Positions 11,766 through 24,100 of a DNA stretch of 64,000 bases are shown piece by piece. The stretch is from Gymnopilus junonius. Lineage: Eukaryota > Basidiomycota > Agaricomycetes > Agaricales > Galerinaceae. The position numbers were made by a program, and so were the translations under genes. The notes below the pieces were generated by a model. That model had not been told where the DNA came from and did not search any database. It saw only the letters and a program-made list of their open reading frames with translations. Where the stretch lies: the NCBI GenBank assembly GCA_015501075.1, contig JADNYJ010000202.1:1-64000 (forward strand), read 5' to 3'. How positions within the stretch are numbered: position 1 is the stretch's first letter; every line of letters starts with the position of its first letter.

Positions 11766-13169
11766 ATGTCCGACGATACGAACTGTGGAGATGGTGGAGG
11801 CGCCGACACCTTTGCAGGTCTCCGTATTGGGTCTGTGTTTATCATCCTCGCTACGTCCATGACCGGCGCACTTTTCCCCATCCTGGCCAAGCGCACGACG
11901 TGGCTGACTGTACCAAAATCTGTCTTCGAGTCAGTTAAATTTTCTTTTGCCTAATTTATGTATCTGTTGCTGATTTTGGTCATGAAGTTTTGCCAAGTAC
12001 TTTGGGTCGGGCGTTATTGTGAGCAAACCCTCCTTTCTTCTGAACGATTTAGTCAAATTCATGGAATTTATTTTCGATAGATTGCTACGGCCTTCATCCA
12101 TCTACTAGCGTCTGGGGTGACGGAGCTTAATAGTCCTTGTCTCGACCCCGCATGGCTAATCTATGTGTGTTGTGTACTTCATTCCCTAGTAACCAAACCG
12201 TAAATTGACATTCCTCACTTTTCAGCCCTACCCCCTGGCTCTTTCGATGCTTGCGATCTTCGCGATCTTCATTGTAGAGCTCATTGCCTTCAGATGGGGT
12301 ACTGCCAAACTCGCCGCCATGGGCAAATCCCACGGTGAGGTTCTTTATGCCTTCTTGATCACGGAACTAAGATTGTAGATCCACATGGACATTCCTTCGG
12401 GCACGCCGCTCACGGGCCAGAGGATAATCATGACGCTATTAAAGAAGAAAAGGTGTCCAACGACATTGAGACTGCCAGTGTCAGTGACGACGACAAAGAC
12501 TGGAGTGATGCTCTCGGTCAAATGATCGGTGTGGCCATTTTGGAGTTTGGTGTTCTGCTTCACAGGTTTGCGTCCTTTTTAACCACTTTATTAAGTGAAC
12601 ATTTGCTAATCTTTCTTTTGCTAGTGTTCTCATCGGCTTAACGTTGGCTGTCGACCCTGACTTCAAAGTTCTATTCGTTGTCATCATTTTCCATCGTACG
12701 TTACTTTCCTTCCTTATTGAAAATAGGATTAACCATCCATGTTTTTCAGAAACTTTCGAGGGACTTGGTATCGGCTCCCGACTTGCTGTCTTGGACTTAC
12801 CAAAACGATACAACTGGCTCATCATGTTCGGCGGTGTTCTCTATGGCATCACCACTCCCATCGGAATTGCTGCCGGGCTAGGCATCAAGTCAACGTATAA
12901 CCCCAACGGCACGAAAGCCTCAATTGTCAGTGGCGTCATGGACTCGCTGAGTTCAGGTATTTTGATCTACACTGGTCTTGTCGAGGTGCGTCAAAAAACG
13001 TTATCCATGTTTCAAAATATTAACATTTTTATTTCCTTGTTAGCTCCTCGCCCATGAATTCCTGTTCAACAAGGAAATGAATCGCGCCTCAAATGGCAGG
13101 CTAGCTTATGCCCTAACGTGTATGATAGCAGGATGCGGCATCATGGCCCTCCTTGGAAGATGGGCTTGA
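11766..13169 (+). CDS. ZIP-family zinc importer, ZRT1/ZRT2 type
   Basis: A multi-exon gene, ATG at 11766 (MSDDTNCGDGGG), stop at 13167-13169 (LLGRWA). Membrane and signature parts appear in order: TM1 GLRIGSVFIILATSMTG, TM2 KYFGSGVIIATAFIHLLASG, a His loop HDPHGHSFGHAAHG, TM4 GVLLHSVLIGLTLAV, TM5 FHQTFEGLGIGSRLA (metal-binding HQxxEG), ITTPIGIAAGLG, and the final helix. These match fungal plasma-membrane zinc importers. All reading-frame joins work with standard GT-AG introns and no defect is visible. It is divergent from the damaged ZIP at 7577-9538 and may be the functional zinc importer of the cluster. Confidence 0.93.
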
Positions 13170-13390
13170 GTTTTCTTCAGTAGATACTGTATGTGCATTG
13201 CTATCTCATCCTTCTACGTAACGATCGCATGTTATTTTATTTTTATGGAGCTTTCAATTTACTGTGTCGACGATTAGTACTCTATTACATCTTTTGATTG
13301 CCGAATTTCAATGAGGGTTAAAGGCTTTTTCAAAAGCGTAAGTTAGATTCTTCGAGGGGGCTTCTATCCCGCCAGAATCAATGAGTTTAA

Positions 13391-14484
13391 TTATGTACCT
13401 ATTGATGCTAAAGTCCCAACGCCTCGGTCTAAAACTCTTAGCCAACTCACTACCATGCTAGCGCTGCGGCGCGTGTATGGGTATGGGTTACGACTCCAGC
13501 ACGCCATTATCAGCTCCAAGAGACCATCTGTCATCTCTATGCGTTCAGGCCGTGCAGGTCTTAATCCAGCGACCAAGTCTGTCAGCACCGAGTACGGTCT
13601 TCTTCTATGGCAGAAAGGGGGCTTTTGAGTAAGTAACTGCCCAGATGAATAAAATTAACATAACAGTCAGTCAAGTTTCAGGGACAAAGATACATACGTG
13701 AGTTTCAAGTCCTCGCGCAAGTCAACTTAACTTCAAGAGCCGTCATGCCAAAGCTATGCATGTCACTGGCGCACATCGGTAGGGCGATTAGGCGGAACAT
13801 CGACTACTCTAGCCCGGGTGCCGTCCATTCCATCTTACATCCTCTAGGCAGTTACTTCCTTTGATTACGGTAAGGTCGACTGGGTAGGGAAGGTTCCTCA
13901 TTCCGAGGTCAGACAATAACGGATCATTTGTATCTGAAATTAGGACGTTCGAGTAAATGAAGATGGACGATTACTTCAGTGGGATAGTCCTCGAGAAACG
14001 TGGACTTACACCCCTGAGGTTACCGTGAATAATGGTCGGAGTAGCTGACAATGGAGATATTGTAAGCAGGCAGCGATCCCATTTATTATTCCATGGAAAA
14101 GAGAACGAAGGGAGTCTTATTCACCAGGTGGAAGACGTCGGCATTATGATGTCTCACTAATAAGGCATTCACATTTTCATTGCCATTATATGGTAATATC
14201 ATCATCGGATTTGGATCAGTAGATGCCAGACCGATGAAATCTGCAATGGTGGGATGTGAGGTATACTCATGTTCCTTGAAAAGTGGGAATGACGATGACA
14301 TACCGTAATCGCCGACCTCATAGGTCATGTCAACATACGCATGCTGAGGGCGCATCACAGACGCCGGTCGCGCGCTTGAGCGTTGGCTTCTCAAGACAGG
14401 AATCATGGTGACCGCCGACATCGTACTCGGACCCAACCGGTCACCCAAAGGCAGGAACACCAAGACCACAAAACCCTCAAACAA
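13391..14484 (-). pseudogene. decayed protein-kinase gene
   Basis: Pieces of a fungal kinase domain lie in the right order but in different frames: an N-lobe-like part (HPTIADFIGLAST, MMILPYNGNENV, about 14130-14260), a catalytic loop IIHGNLRG followed by a GT donor (about 14012), DLG in place of DFG after the intron (about 13910), SDMHSFGMTALEV (about 13735-13770, other frame), and a C-lobe end (ELIMACWSRNPY, about 13500). Stops and frame changes separate them. In the catalytic loop Asp is replaced by Asn (HGN for HGD), so activity would be doubtful even if intact. Tyrosine-kinase-like families like this are expanded in mushrooms. Confidence 0.6.
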
Positions 14485-15138
14485 GATGCCTCAGTTCTCA
14501 GCGCTGAGAAGCTGAACCGAAGACAACTTCACTCCATGTCCATCTACCATAACTTGATCTCATGAATGGAACTTGAACGAACAGTGGATAGGTATTTTGA
14601 AGCAACACGTTCGATGTGGCGAACAACAGACTTCTGTGAAGTTGTTGTATTTACCCAGGAAAGAAAGCAGGAAGATGAGTTACAGAACAAGTCAGATGTC
14701 GTAAAGGAGTTTCTGCAGAAGAATGGGCCGACGAAAAAATGTAGGATGCGGGATGCGTTGAAAGTTTCCATGTTCTATTTTAGGAAGTAACTTATGTCAG
14801 CTTAGACTCCGGCTCGACTTGAGTCTAGAGCATCACGAGACTGGGCAAGGAGTCTCCTTTTATATTTTCTATCTCTCAGAATTTTTGAGCGCGCCATACG
14901 TGATTACAGTAGGACCTGACGTGCACCGCTCATTTATAACCCTCCAAGATTATACCTAGCACATACCCACTCAGAACAAGATTATCACATATTCAGTGAG
15001 GGCTACTCACATAGGGGTACGCCCATCTGCGTAAGCCCGAAAGTGATATAGGTATCCCGATACCTGGAATAATAAAGGCCCTACACATACGATCAACACC
15101 CATTCATTCATCCTTATCTCCAATCAACAATGAATTAC
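14485..15138. other. intergenic, no gene recognised
   Basis: Between the kinase relic and the 3' end of the five-unit repeat gene. One 74-codon plus-strand frame (14566-14790) is Lys/Glu-rich but has no supporting signal. Confidence 0.4.
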
Positions 15139-18100
15139 TCACTCGAGGCTCACACTCTCACTAGTAATGTCAAGCTCCCCATCAGAGACTATTTCAAGGA
15201 AAGGCAATACACCCTGCGGCAACGCAACGTTGCTGATGATGCCCGAATTGATGCTTCCGAGCGCGGGTACTACAAGACCGGAGGGGAACACCTGAGTAAA
15301 TGTGGCAAAAACAGTGCCATTCAGTCCTGCATCAGCCGCAATTTGGCTGATGGTGATTTGGATGGAAAGGGGGTTCTGGACTATTCGAAGGTATATAAGT
15401 GGTATCTCAACAGATTAGAGGAAGCTAAAGCTTACTGTCAAAACTCATCCTATGAAGATATTAGAAGGTTACTGTCGCTCAGAAAATATCCAGACATGAA
15501 GAAACTTACGAGGCCGTGTTCATTGCGATTGACGTCAGCTAGAAGTCACTGTAAGTCAATTAGGTGGGTGTAAGGCCGGCGCCTTAAGCATGTGCCTAGT
15601 CCGTACCTATATAAGTCTGGACTCCCTATGGGTTCGGCATCTTCTCTTGCTCTTTCTCTCTACTATTCTCTAGTCACTCCTCTACGCTGCAACTTAGACG
15701 TCGTTTCTGCTCGTTTGTGAGTCTTTCTCTGAGTGTTTTCCCCTTGCTCTCGAGGGGTTTTCCACTTTTTTTTTTGAGCACGAATGACGTCTACCGCGTG
15801 TTCATCACATGTCTAACCATTAATCAACCCGCCCCTATTGAATTCAGTCTCGTGTGCAGTCGCTTGTTGACCACGCTATTTCCGTCTCGGAACCAAAACA
15901 CATCATTGATTCCCCATGCTCAACAACGAGCTGTGAACCTACCTGTCTTCTATCTGTCCCGCTCTTATACACTGCCTCATAAACCCGTTATCCTGTTCAA
16001 ACTTGTCTAATATGACCAACCTGTTCCAGTTCCCCTGAACCTGCCTCCTGACCCTGTTCATCCTGGCCTCCCATGTCACTCGTTCCCAGAAGAGCACAAA
16101 CCACATGGCCTTAGAGTCAAATCCACCCCGAAAACAACAGGAACAGAATCAAGCTGAAACCATGCTTGAACCCGCTCCGCCTTCATCCTCTCTAACATCT
16201 GTATCGTCTGCCCCACCCTTTATTGTAAATTCCCCCACGCATATATCCACGTCCCAGTCTCCCGCCACGCATATACCCACACCTTCGTCTCCTGACACTT
16301 CAATTTCATCAGATAACACTGTTTTCATAACCTTGTCCTCCAACATGTTGAATACCCTCGAGATCAAAGTCAGCGATAACAACAAGTCCCCGCCGCTCAT
16401 CGTCGGGGAGGGTAAAATGACCCCTCAACTCTGCGCTGACTTCGAACGCGCAACAAATGCATACTTCCTGTGCACAAAGATTCCTGAGAATGAAAAGGTC
16501 GCTTCCATCCTGCCCAGCTTCTCGAACGTGAACCTCCGTCTCTGGATGGACATGCATCGGGACAGGTTCTTGTCAGAGGACTTCACGTTTGCCCAATTCA
16601 TGTCCCAATTACGTACTCGGTTCTTGAGTCCCACTTGGGAAATGGAGGTGATGCAAGAACTGGTTCATGTGAAGATGCATGAGGACCAGTCATTCGAAGA
16701 TTGGGCCATGGGCATCATGGCTGGGAACACGCTCGTTGGACCTGACCATAAGCTGTCCAATCATAACCTGCACAAGCACCTGATGATGAACATGTCCATC
16801 CTCCTCTCACAGTGCATGAACTCCATGAAGAAGCCTGAGAAGGATGCTCTCCAGGCTACTGAGGATTTTGACACTTGGCTGGGTGAAGTAGTCTCCATTG
16901 ATGATGCTCGCCGCAATGACATGGTGGACGCTGTGCAGATCGCTCTGGATACACTCAAATGCCAACACCCTGAGTTTGATAACCCACCTGCTCACCCTGC
17001 ACCTGCTCTTCGTGACTCTCGTTCGTTCAACATGCCCGCTTCCGGTCCCAATGCCATCCAACATTCCCAACCACATTATGCCCGAAACAATGCCCTCTAT
17101 AACCATCAATTTGGCAGCAATGAGCCTCAGTACAATCGTCCGTTCGGTTCCAATCCCTACCGTCACGGGTCTCTGGATACCCTAACTTCTGACGAGATTG
17201 ACATCCTGGACAATCACGATGGTTGTCGCAAATGTCGTAGGGTTTATGTTGCCTGCCGTGCAAAAACCTGCCCTCACGGTGCACCTGCGGGTGAATTTTA
17301 CACCATGCTCTCGGTGGGGGAGGCCATCGCCACTAGAGGTCCATGCCGGCCCCCAGTTTAGACTCAGAGTTCCATCAATCCATACGCATCCGAACTCCAC
17401 CCAGGCCTCCTCTTCTCGCCCTACAGGCACTGGTAGGGGCGGAAGTCGCTCGAATGGCATTTTCAACATTAATGCTGGACTGAGCATGGGCCCTTACAAT
17501 GCACCTGCCCCTGTTTCATCTGCATCTGTTGTGGAGGCCTGGGAAGATTCCCCCTCTGTTCCCGCTACCGTCGCCGCTGTTCTCCCATCGTCAAATGTGA
17601 CTTCATCCTTTGTTCTGGGGGATGGCTATAACACATCAGATGAGGATGAGAGTGAGTCAGATGTGAGTCCCGTACCTGTTCCACACCTCTTGTGGAAAGC
17701 TAAAACATGTTGTAAAGGACTCGAGGGTGTCCACGTAGATGCCTTGCTAGACACTGGGTCAAGCTTTGATGTCGTGAGTCCTGCACATGCCGAGCGCTAC
17801 CACCTTCCTGTTCGTGAACTTGCAAAACCTTTTTCTGCCCGATTAGCATTAAAAGATGATTCATCCCCTTCGTTTGTGTTTGAGAAATTTGTTACCTTCT
17901 CCCTGTCTTCTTGCGACGATGCCTGGACATCGAAACCTATCACAGCCTTACTCGCAGATGGTCTCTGTCATGATATCCTCCTTGGGCTACCTTTCCTCAC
18001 GAAGAATAAAATTGTTATTGATTGTGATTCAAAAAAGGCTATTGATAAGTTATCCGGCTATGACCTGGTTAATGAGTGCTTTGCACAAACCCCCGCATAC

Positions 18101-21100
18101 AATAGATATGAGCCACGTTTGCGAAAGAAAATGATCCCGCCTATTGACAAGAGACGGAGCGTTGTCTGTAACCACAAGGCTATGTTTGCCGAATTACTTG
18201 TACACATGAGGTCCAGACGTGATGAGCTTGACGAACTGGACTCTTGTGCGAAGGATGAGATGAAGACGCTGCATTGCATCACTGCAATCAAGTCGACTAT
18301 TGAAAACTTGGCTGCTACTGAACAGTTGAAGAAACTTGACCAGAAACTGAAGGACGAATTCCATCCTGTATTCAGCCCAATTCCTCATATTGATGAATTG
18401 CCTAGTTCAGAGGTCGCCCGTATCAGACTAAGAGATGAGTACAAGTCTATTTCCAAATGGAACTACAACTGTCCTCGTGAGTTCCGAGAGAGCTTCCAAA
18501 CCCTGATACAACAACGCCTTGACTCAGGCTTCATCCAGCCTTCCTCTTCGCAATTTGCATCTCCCTCTTTCATTATTCCCAAGGCTGATAAGAAAGCGCT
18601 GCCTCATTGGGTGTGTGACTACCGTGAGCTCAATGCAAACACTGTACCTGATAACTTCCCCTTGCCTCATGTTGATGATATCCTGGCTGACTGTGCGAAG
18701 GGAAAAATCTGGGCAACCATTGACATGACGGACAGTTTCTTCCAAACCCGCATGCATCCTGATGATGTCCATAAAACTGCTGTGACCACGCCTTTTGGAT
18801 CATATGAGTGGCATGTAATGCCAATGGGTTTCCGAAACGCACCAGCAATACATCAGAGGCACATCATGAATGCGTTGAGGGATTACATTGGGAAAATCTG
18901 CCATATTTATCTTGATGATATTGTGATATGGTCCGAGACACTGGAAGAGCATGAAAAGAATGTAAGGACAATCCTGCGTACCCTGAAAGAGAATAAGCTT
19001 TACGTGAATGAAAAGAAGACTAAATTATTCGAGTATGACATATCTTTTCTGGGCCACCGGATTTCCCGTAATGGCATCCAGGCTGATGACAAGAAGGTTG
19101 ATAAAATTTTGGATTGGCCTGTTCCAAAATCTGCCACAGAAGTCCGGCACTTTCTTGGCCTTGTACGTTACTTGGCGGCTTTCTTGCCAAACCTTGCAAA
19201 GCACACACATGTACTTGAAAGACTGACCACAAAGGAATGTGAGCGTCTGTTCCCTGCATGGACTGAGGTTCATCAGAATGCTTTTGAGTCTGTGAAATGG
19301 ATCGTCACCTCTCGTGAATGTTTGACAGTGATTGACCACATGAAGCTCGATGAGAACAAGATTTTCCTGACCACAGATGCCAGTGAATATGCAACTGGTG
19401 CTGTGCTAGCTTTTGGTCCGATGTGGGAGACTGCCCGACCCATGGCGTTTGATTCGAGATCGATGAAGGATGCGGAGCTGAATTACCCTGTTCATGAAAA
19501 GGAACTGTTAGCAATCATGCAGGCAGTCCGGAAGTGGAAAGTCGACTTACTGGGTGCCCCGTTCCTGGTGTACACAGACCACTGGACACTGGTGAACTTT
19601 CATATGCAAAAAGACTTGTCAAGGCGCCAGGCACGGTGGATGGAGGAACTGTCAATCTATGACACAAAGTTCATATACCTGAAAGGCAAGAAGAACTGTG
19701 TTGTGGATGCCTTGTCTCGATACCCATTGGAAGTGACTGGGGATTCTGAAAAAGCGGTCAGAGATGCCTGCCATCCTTATAATGATAAACGACCTTCAAA
19801 ACATGTAATTCTTGAGAAAGATATTGCGCGAAGTCCTGTGTTTACTGTTGCCGCATTGATTCGTGATGTCGAGACTCAGGGACCTGGTGAGAGCAAAGCA
19901 AAAGTGACATTCACTGTGAACAAAAAGCTGGTCAAGGAGATGAAGAAGGCTTACAAGTCTGATCAATGGTGTCAGAAGCTCCAGTCTATCAAAGAGAGCA
20001 TTCCGGAGCTAGTGGAATGTTCTGGCCTCTGGTTTATTGATGAGTGCCTAATTGTACCAGCTGGTTGTGAGATGCGCGAACACATCTTCAGGATGGCACA
20101 TGATCAGTTGGGTCATTCTGGATTCTTCAAATCGTATAATGCAATTCGTGAGTCGTATTTCTGGCCGGGTATGCGGAAAGACTTGGAAGAGGGTTACATT
20201 CCTGGGTGTGCTGAATGCCAACGGAATAAGAGCACTACTAGCAAGCCCAAAGGACCTCTGCACCCCTTACCTGTGCCAGATGAGCATTGCGATTCTGTAT
20301 CTCTGGACTTCATTGGTCCCCTACCCGAAGATGAGGGCTTTGACTGCATATTGACCATGACCGACCGGCTGGGTTCTGAAATTCATATTGTCCCAACAAG
20401 GTGTGACCTGACAGCTGAGCAGGCAGCAAATATTTTCTTCAACCACTGGTACTGCGAGAATGGCCTGCCAAAGGAATTGATATCAGACCATGATAAACTA
20501 TTCATGTCATGCTTTTGGAAACATTTTGTGGTGCTGGCAGGAATACATCACAAAGCGTCCTCAGCGTACCACCCACAGATGAATGGGAGCTCAGAAAGAA
20601 CAAACAAGACAGTAAACCAGGCTATCCGATTCCATGTTGAACGGAACCAAAAAGGTTGGGTTCGAGCACTTCTGCAGATTAGATTCCAAATTATGTCAAC
20701 GGTTAACAAATCTACTGGCTTCTCACCCTTCCACTTGCGTTTTGGACATACACCTCATCTACTTCTGCCCTTGATTGACATCCCTGTCGACGTGGGCATT
20801 GAGCAGGTTGCCGCGCATGACTTGATGGAGCAAATCCAGGCTGATGTTGCATCCGCAAAGGATAACCTCAGGCTAGCAAAATTTTCGCAAGCTTTCCAAG
20901 CAAATAAGCAGCGCAGTCCCACTCTAGAGATTGGTGCGGGGGATAAAGTGATGCTGAACATGTTGAACAGACAAAGGGAATACAAATCGGCTGACGAGAA
21001 ACATGTGGCCAAGTTTATGCCCCGCTGGGATGGGCCCTTCATAGTGGTGGATGCGCACCCTGAAGCCTCGACAGTGACACTCGATGTTCCAAATGCGCCA

Positions 21101-24100
21101 AACATGTTTCCAACTTTTCACACATCACTCGTTAAGCTGTGGACACCTAATGACAATGACAAGTTCCCGGGTCGAAAATTGGAAAGACCTGACCCGGTAA
21201 TGGTGAACAGTAATGAAGAATTCTTTGTTGATCGGATTATAGACCACCGAAAGGTGGGTCGTGGATTCAGGTACTTGGTACGCTGGAAGGGGGAAGGCCC
21301 TGAAGAAGATCGTTGGATCGCAGGACGGGACCTAGAAGAAAACGAGGCCTTAGACACTTATTGGGGTAATTTTCGATTACTGTACTATTTCATTCAATTC
21401 AGCACCCACGTGACTTTTTTGCACTTTTCAGAAATTCCAAAAAATCAGAAAAATCGAGAAAGAATTAAATCCGGGGTCAAAAAAAATGGCCGTGACGCGT
21501 GACTGCCGAATTGAATGAAATAGTACAGTAGTGCATAGCCTTTAACTTCTACCTTGCCTGCGGTAGCTTTTCCCACTGGGTTTTTGATGCACCCGTGCAC
21601 GGATTTCTCTCTTACTACTCAGCTTTTCTCTCCCCTAATTTCTCTGCTTTATCTTATTATTTATCGTCCCTTTCACTTTCTTTTTCATGGTGGGGAGGGT
21701 GTAAGGCCGGCGCCTTAAGCACGTGCCTAGTCCGTACCTATATAAGTCCAGACTCCCTATGGGTTCGGCATCTTCTCTTGCTCTCTCTCTCTACTATTCT
21801 CTAGTCACTCCTCTACGCTGCAACTTAGACGTCATTTCTGCTCGTTTGTGAGTCTTTCTCTGAGTGTTTTCCCCTCGCTCTCGAGGGGTTTTCCAGTGTC
21901 ATATCAAAAAGAATACACTTACTGAGAAGCTCATGGTGATATCCTTGAAAAGTCCTTCACTAGTAATAGTCTCAGTAATCTGAGAAGGTGTCGGCGGCAA
22001 AAGATCGCGGCGGTCCAGCAGCGAGAGAGGAGAGCTAGAAAGAGCGCTTCCAGAATAACTGATATGGATGGTAAGTTGTACCTTAACAAGACAGTCTATA
22101 TAAGGCTCACGTGGTGGGGACACTCGACTGCGATAGCCCAGAAAGAGGGATGGGAAAACCATTGGAACCAGAAATAGTGAGGGCCCTAATGATGCAGCGC
22201 AAAAGTAGAAATCAACCAATTTCCCTTGATCAAGAAGCATGCGCCTCTCACCGAACGCTTGCGCTAAGACCCGTAAGGTCAAGCTCCTGGGCCGGAATAA
22301 TACCTAAGGTGGCCAACGCGCCCTGCGGAAGGGGGACATTGTCGATGCTGCCGGAGTTCGCAGTACCGAGTGCGGGAACAATCAAGCCGGGCGATGGGAA
22401 TGAATGGGAAAAGGTGAAAAAGGTCGTCCCATTAAGGCCGGCATTAGTTCCTAATTGATCGATAGTGATTTCGAACGGGATGGTGTTCTGAGCTATTGGA
22501 AGTATGCTGCTGAGCACGTCACGGAAAGGAGAAAGAAAAAGTATTTTCCTACCATTAAAATTGAGCCTGTGTTATATTGGAGAGATTTAGCAGAATAATT
22601 CAATAGTTGAAAAATGACTTATGACTGACGAGACGGTGTTGGTTAGAAGTGATTGGAGCTATAAGATACTATGAGCGAACTGAGAGAAACTTTAAGCTTC
22701 GATATCGAATGCTCACAGAGAAAACAACATTAATGCTTTCGATAAGACCGAGACTAAGGGAATTAGCAATCTCAGCGTGAGTAGGAGAATATCTGGAATT
22801 AGGATCAGGTTTATGCATTAGGATGTATTGAGATTTGAATGAATGCTCACACAGTGGGCACGCTCGATTGCGAAAGACCCGAAAGAGGTATTGGTATACC
22901 TCCTGATCCATTAATAGTAAGATCCCTACAGCCATATTATTTCAGCCAAGCAGTCCAATTTCACCAGACGAACAACAATTGACCTAGTACTAGCACTCAA
23001 ATTCGAAAGGTCGAGTTCCCCAAACGCGACGATCCCAAGGGTTGCGAGTGCTCCCTGAGGTAGCGTAACACCGTCGATGGTGCCCGAGTTCGCCGTACCC
23101 ATTGCAGGCACGACGAGGCCCGGAGAGGCAAAGGAATGGGAGAAGGTGAGGAAGGTGGTCCCGTTGATTCCGGCATTGGTTCCTAGTTGATCGATGGTGA
23201 TCTCGAAGGGAATAGGATTCTGGACTATTAGAGGCAGGTTGTTAAGTATCTCAAAGGACATTTTAAAAAATCTATGCTTACCATCAAAACTGAGCCTATG
23301 ATGAATATTAGAGTCAGCGGAAACGTCAGTTGTTTATAATAGACTGACGAGACAGTATTTGCCGTGAAGGTTTGAGGCTAAGCAATATGAGAGGCGAAGA
23401 TCTAGCTGCAACAGAGCATGCTCACCGTAAAAATAACACTGATGTCTTTGATAAGACCGGCACTAAGAGAACTGGCAATCTCAGCAGGATTAGGAGAAAA
23501 GCTGGTGTTATGGTGAGGTACATACACCAAGGTCAACGAGTATTGAATGAGTGCTTACGCAGTCGGCACGCCTGATTGAGAAAGGCCCGAAAGAGGGAGT
23601 GGTATACCTCCAGATCCATTGATAGTAAGCTGCCTATATCAGAATCATATCAGAAAAACAATCCAGCCCGAGCAGACGAACAATGACTAACCTTGTGCTT
23701 GCGTTCAAATTCGAAAGATCAAGTACGCCAGATGGGGCGATCCCAATGGTTGCTAGAGCACCCCGAGGTAGTGTAATACCGTCCATGGTACCTGAGTTCA
23801 CCGTGCCCAGGGGTGGCACAACCAAACCGGGCGATGGAAATGAACGAGAGATAGTAAGGAAGGTCGTCCCGTTAACTCCAGCATCGGTGCTCAATTGGTC
23901 TACTGTGATTTCAAGCGGAAGGGTATTCTGGACTATTAAAGGTATTTAGTTGAGTATGTCAAAAGAAGGGGAAAAACGTATCATTACCATCAAAATTGAG
24001 CCTGCGATAATTTTTAAGAGTAAGCTCCAAAAGTTCATAGATGTATCAGGACTGACGAAACGGTATTTGTTACAAATGATTGGGGCTAGAGGGCACTATG

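Larger units (their letters stand above)
15569..21895 (+). mobile_element. Ty3/Gypsy chromovirus LTR retrotransposon
   Basis: A full-length element of 6327 bp with two 196-bp LTRs, gag, and a pol carrying protease, reverse transcriptase, RNase H, integrase and a C-terminal chromodomain. The order (integrase after RT) is Ty3/Gypsy, and the chromodomain marks a chromovirus. It lies antisense inside an intron of the secreted repeat gene. Flanks are gtggg on the left and gtgtc on the right, so a clean 5-bp target duplication is not visible. The long ORFs are open, so it is young or recently active, though a MITE-like insertion has changed the pol end. Confidence 0.95.

Noticed and set aside
15130..15573. 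147-codon plus-strand open frame next to the 5' LTR
   Set aside because: It is antisense to the fifth unit of the minus-strand repeat gene, whose motifs and splice sites read well.
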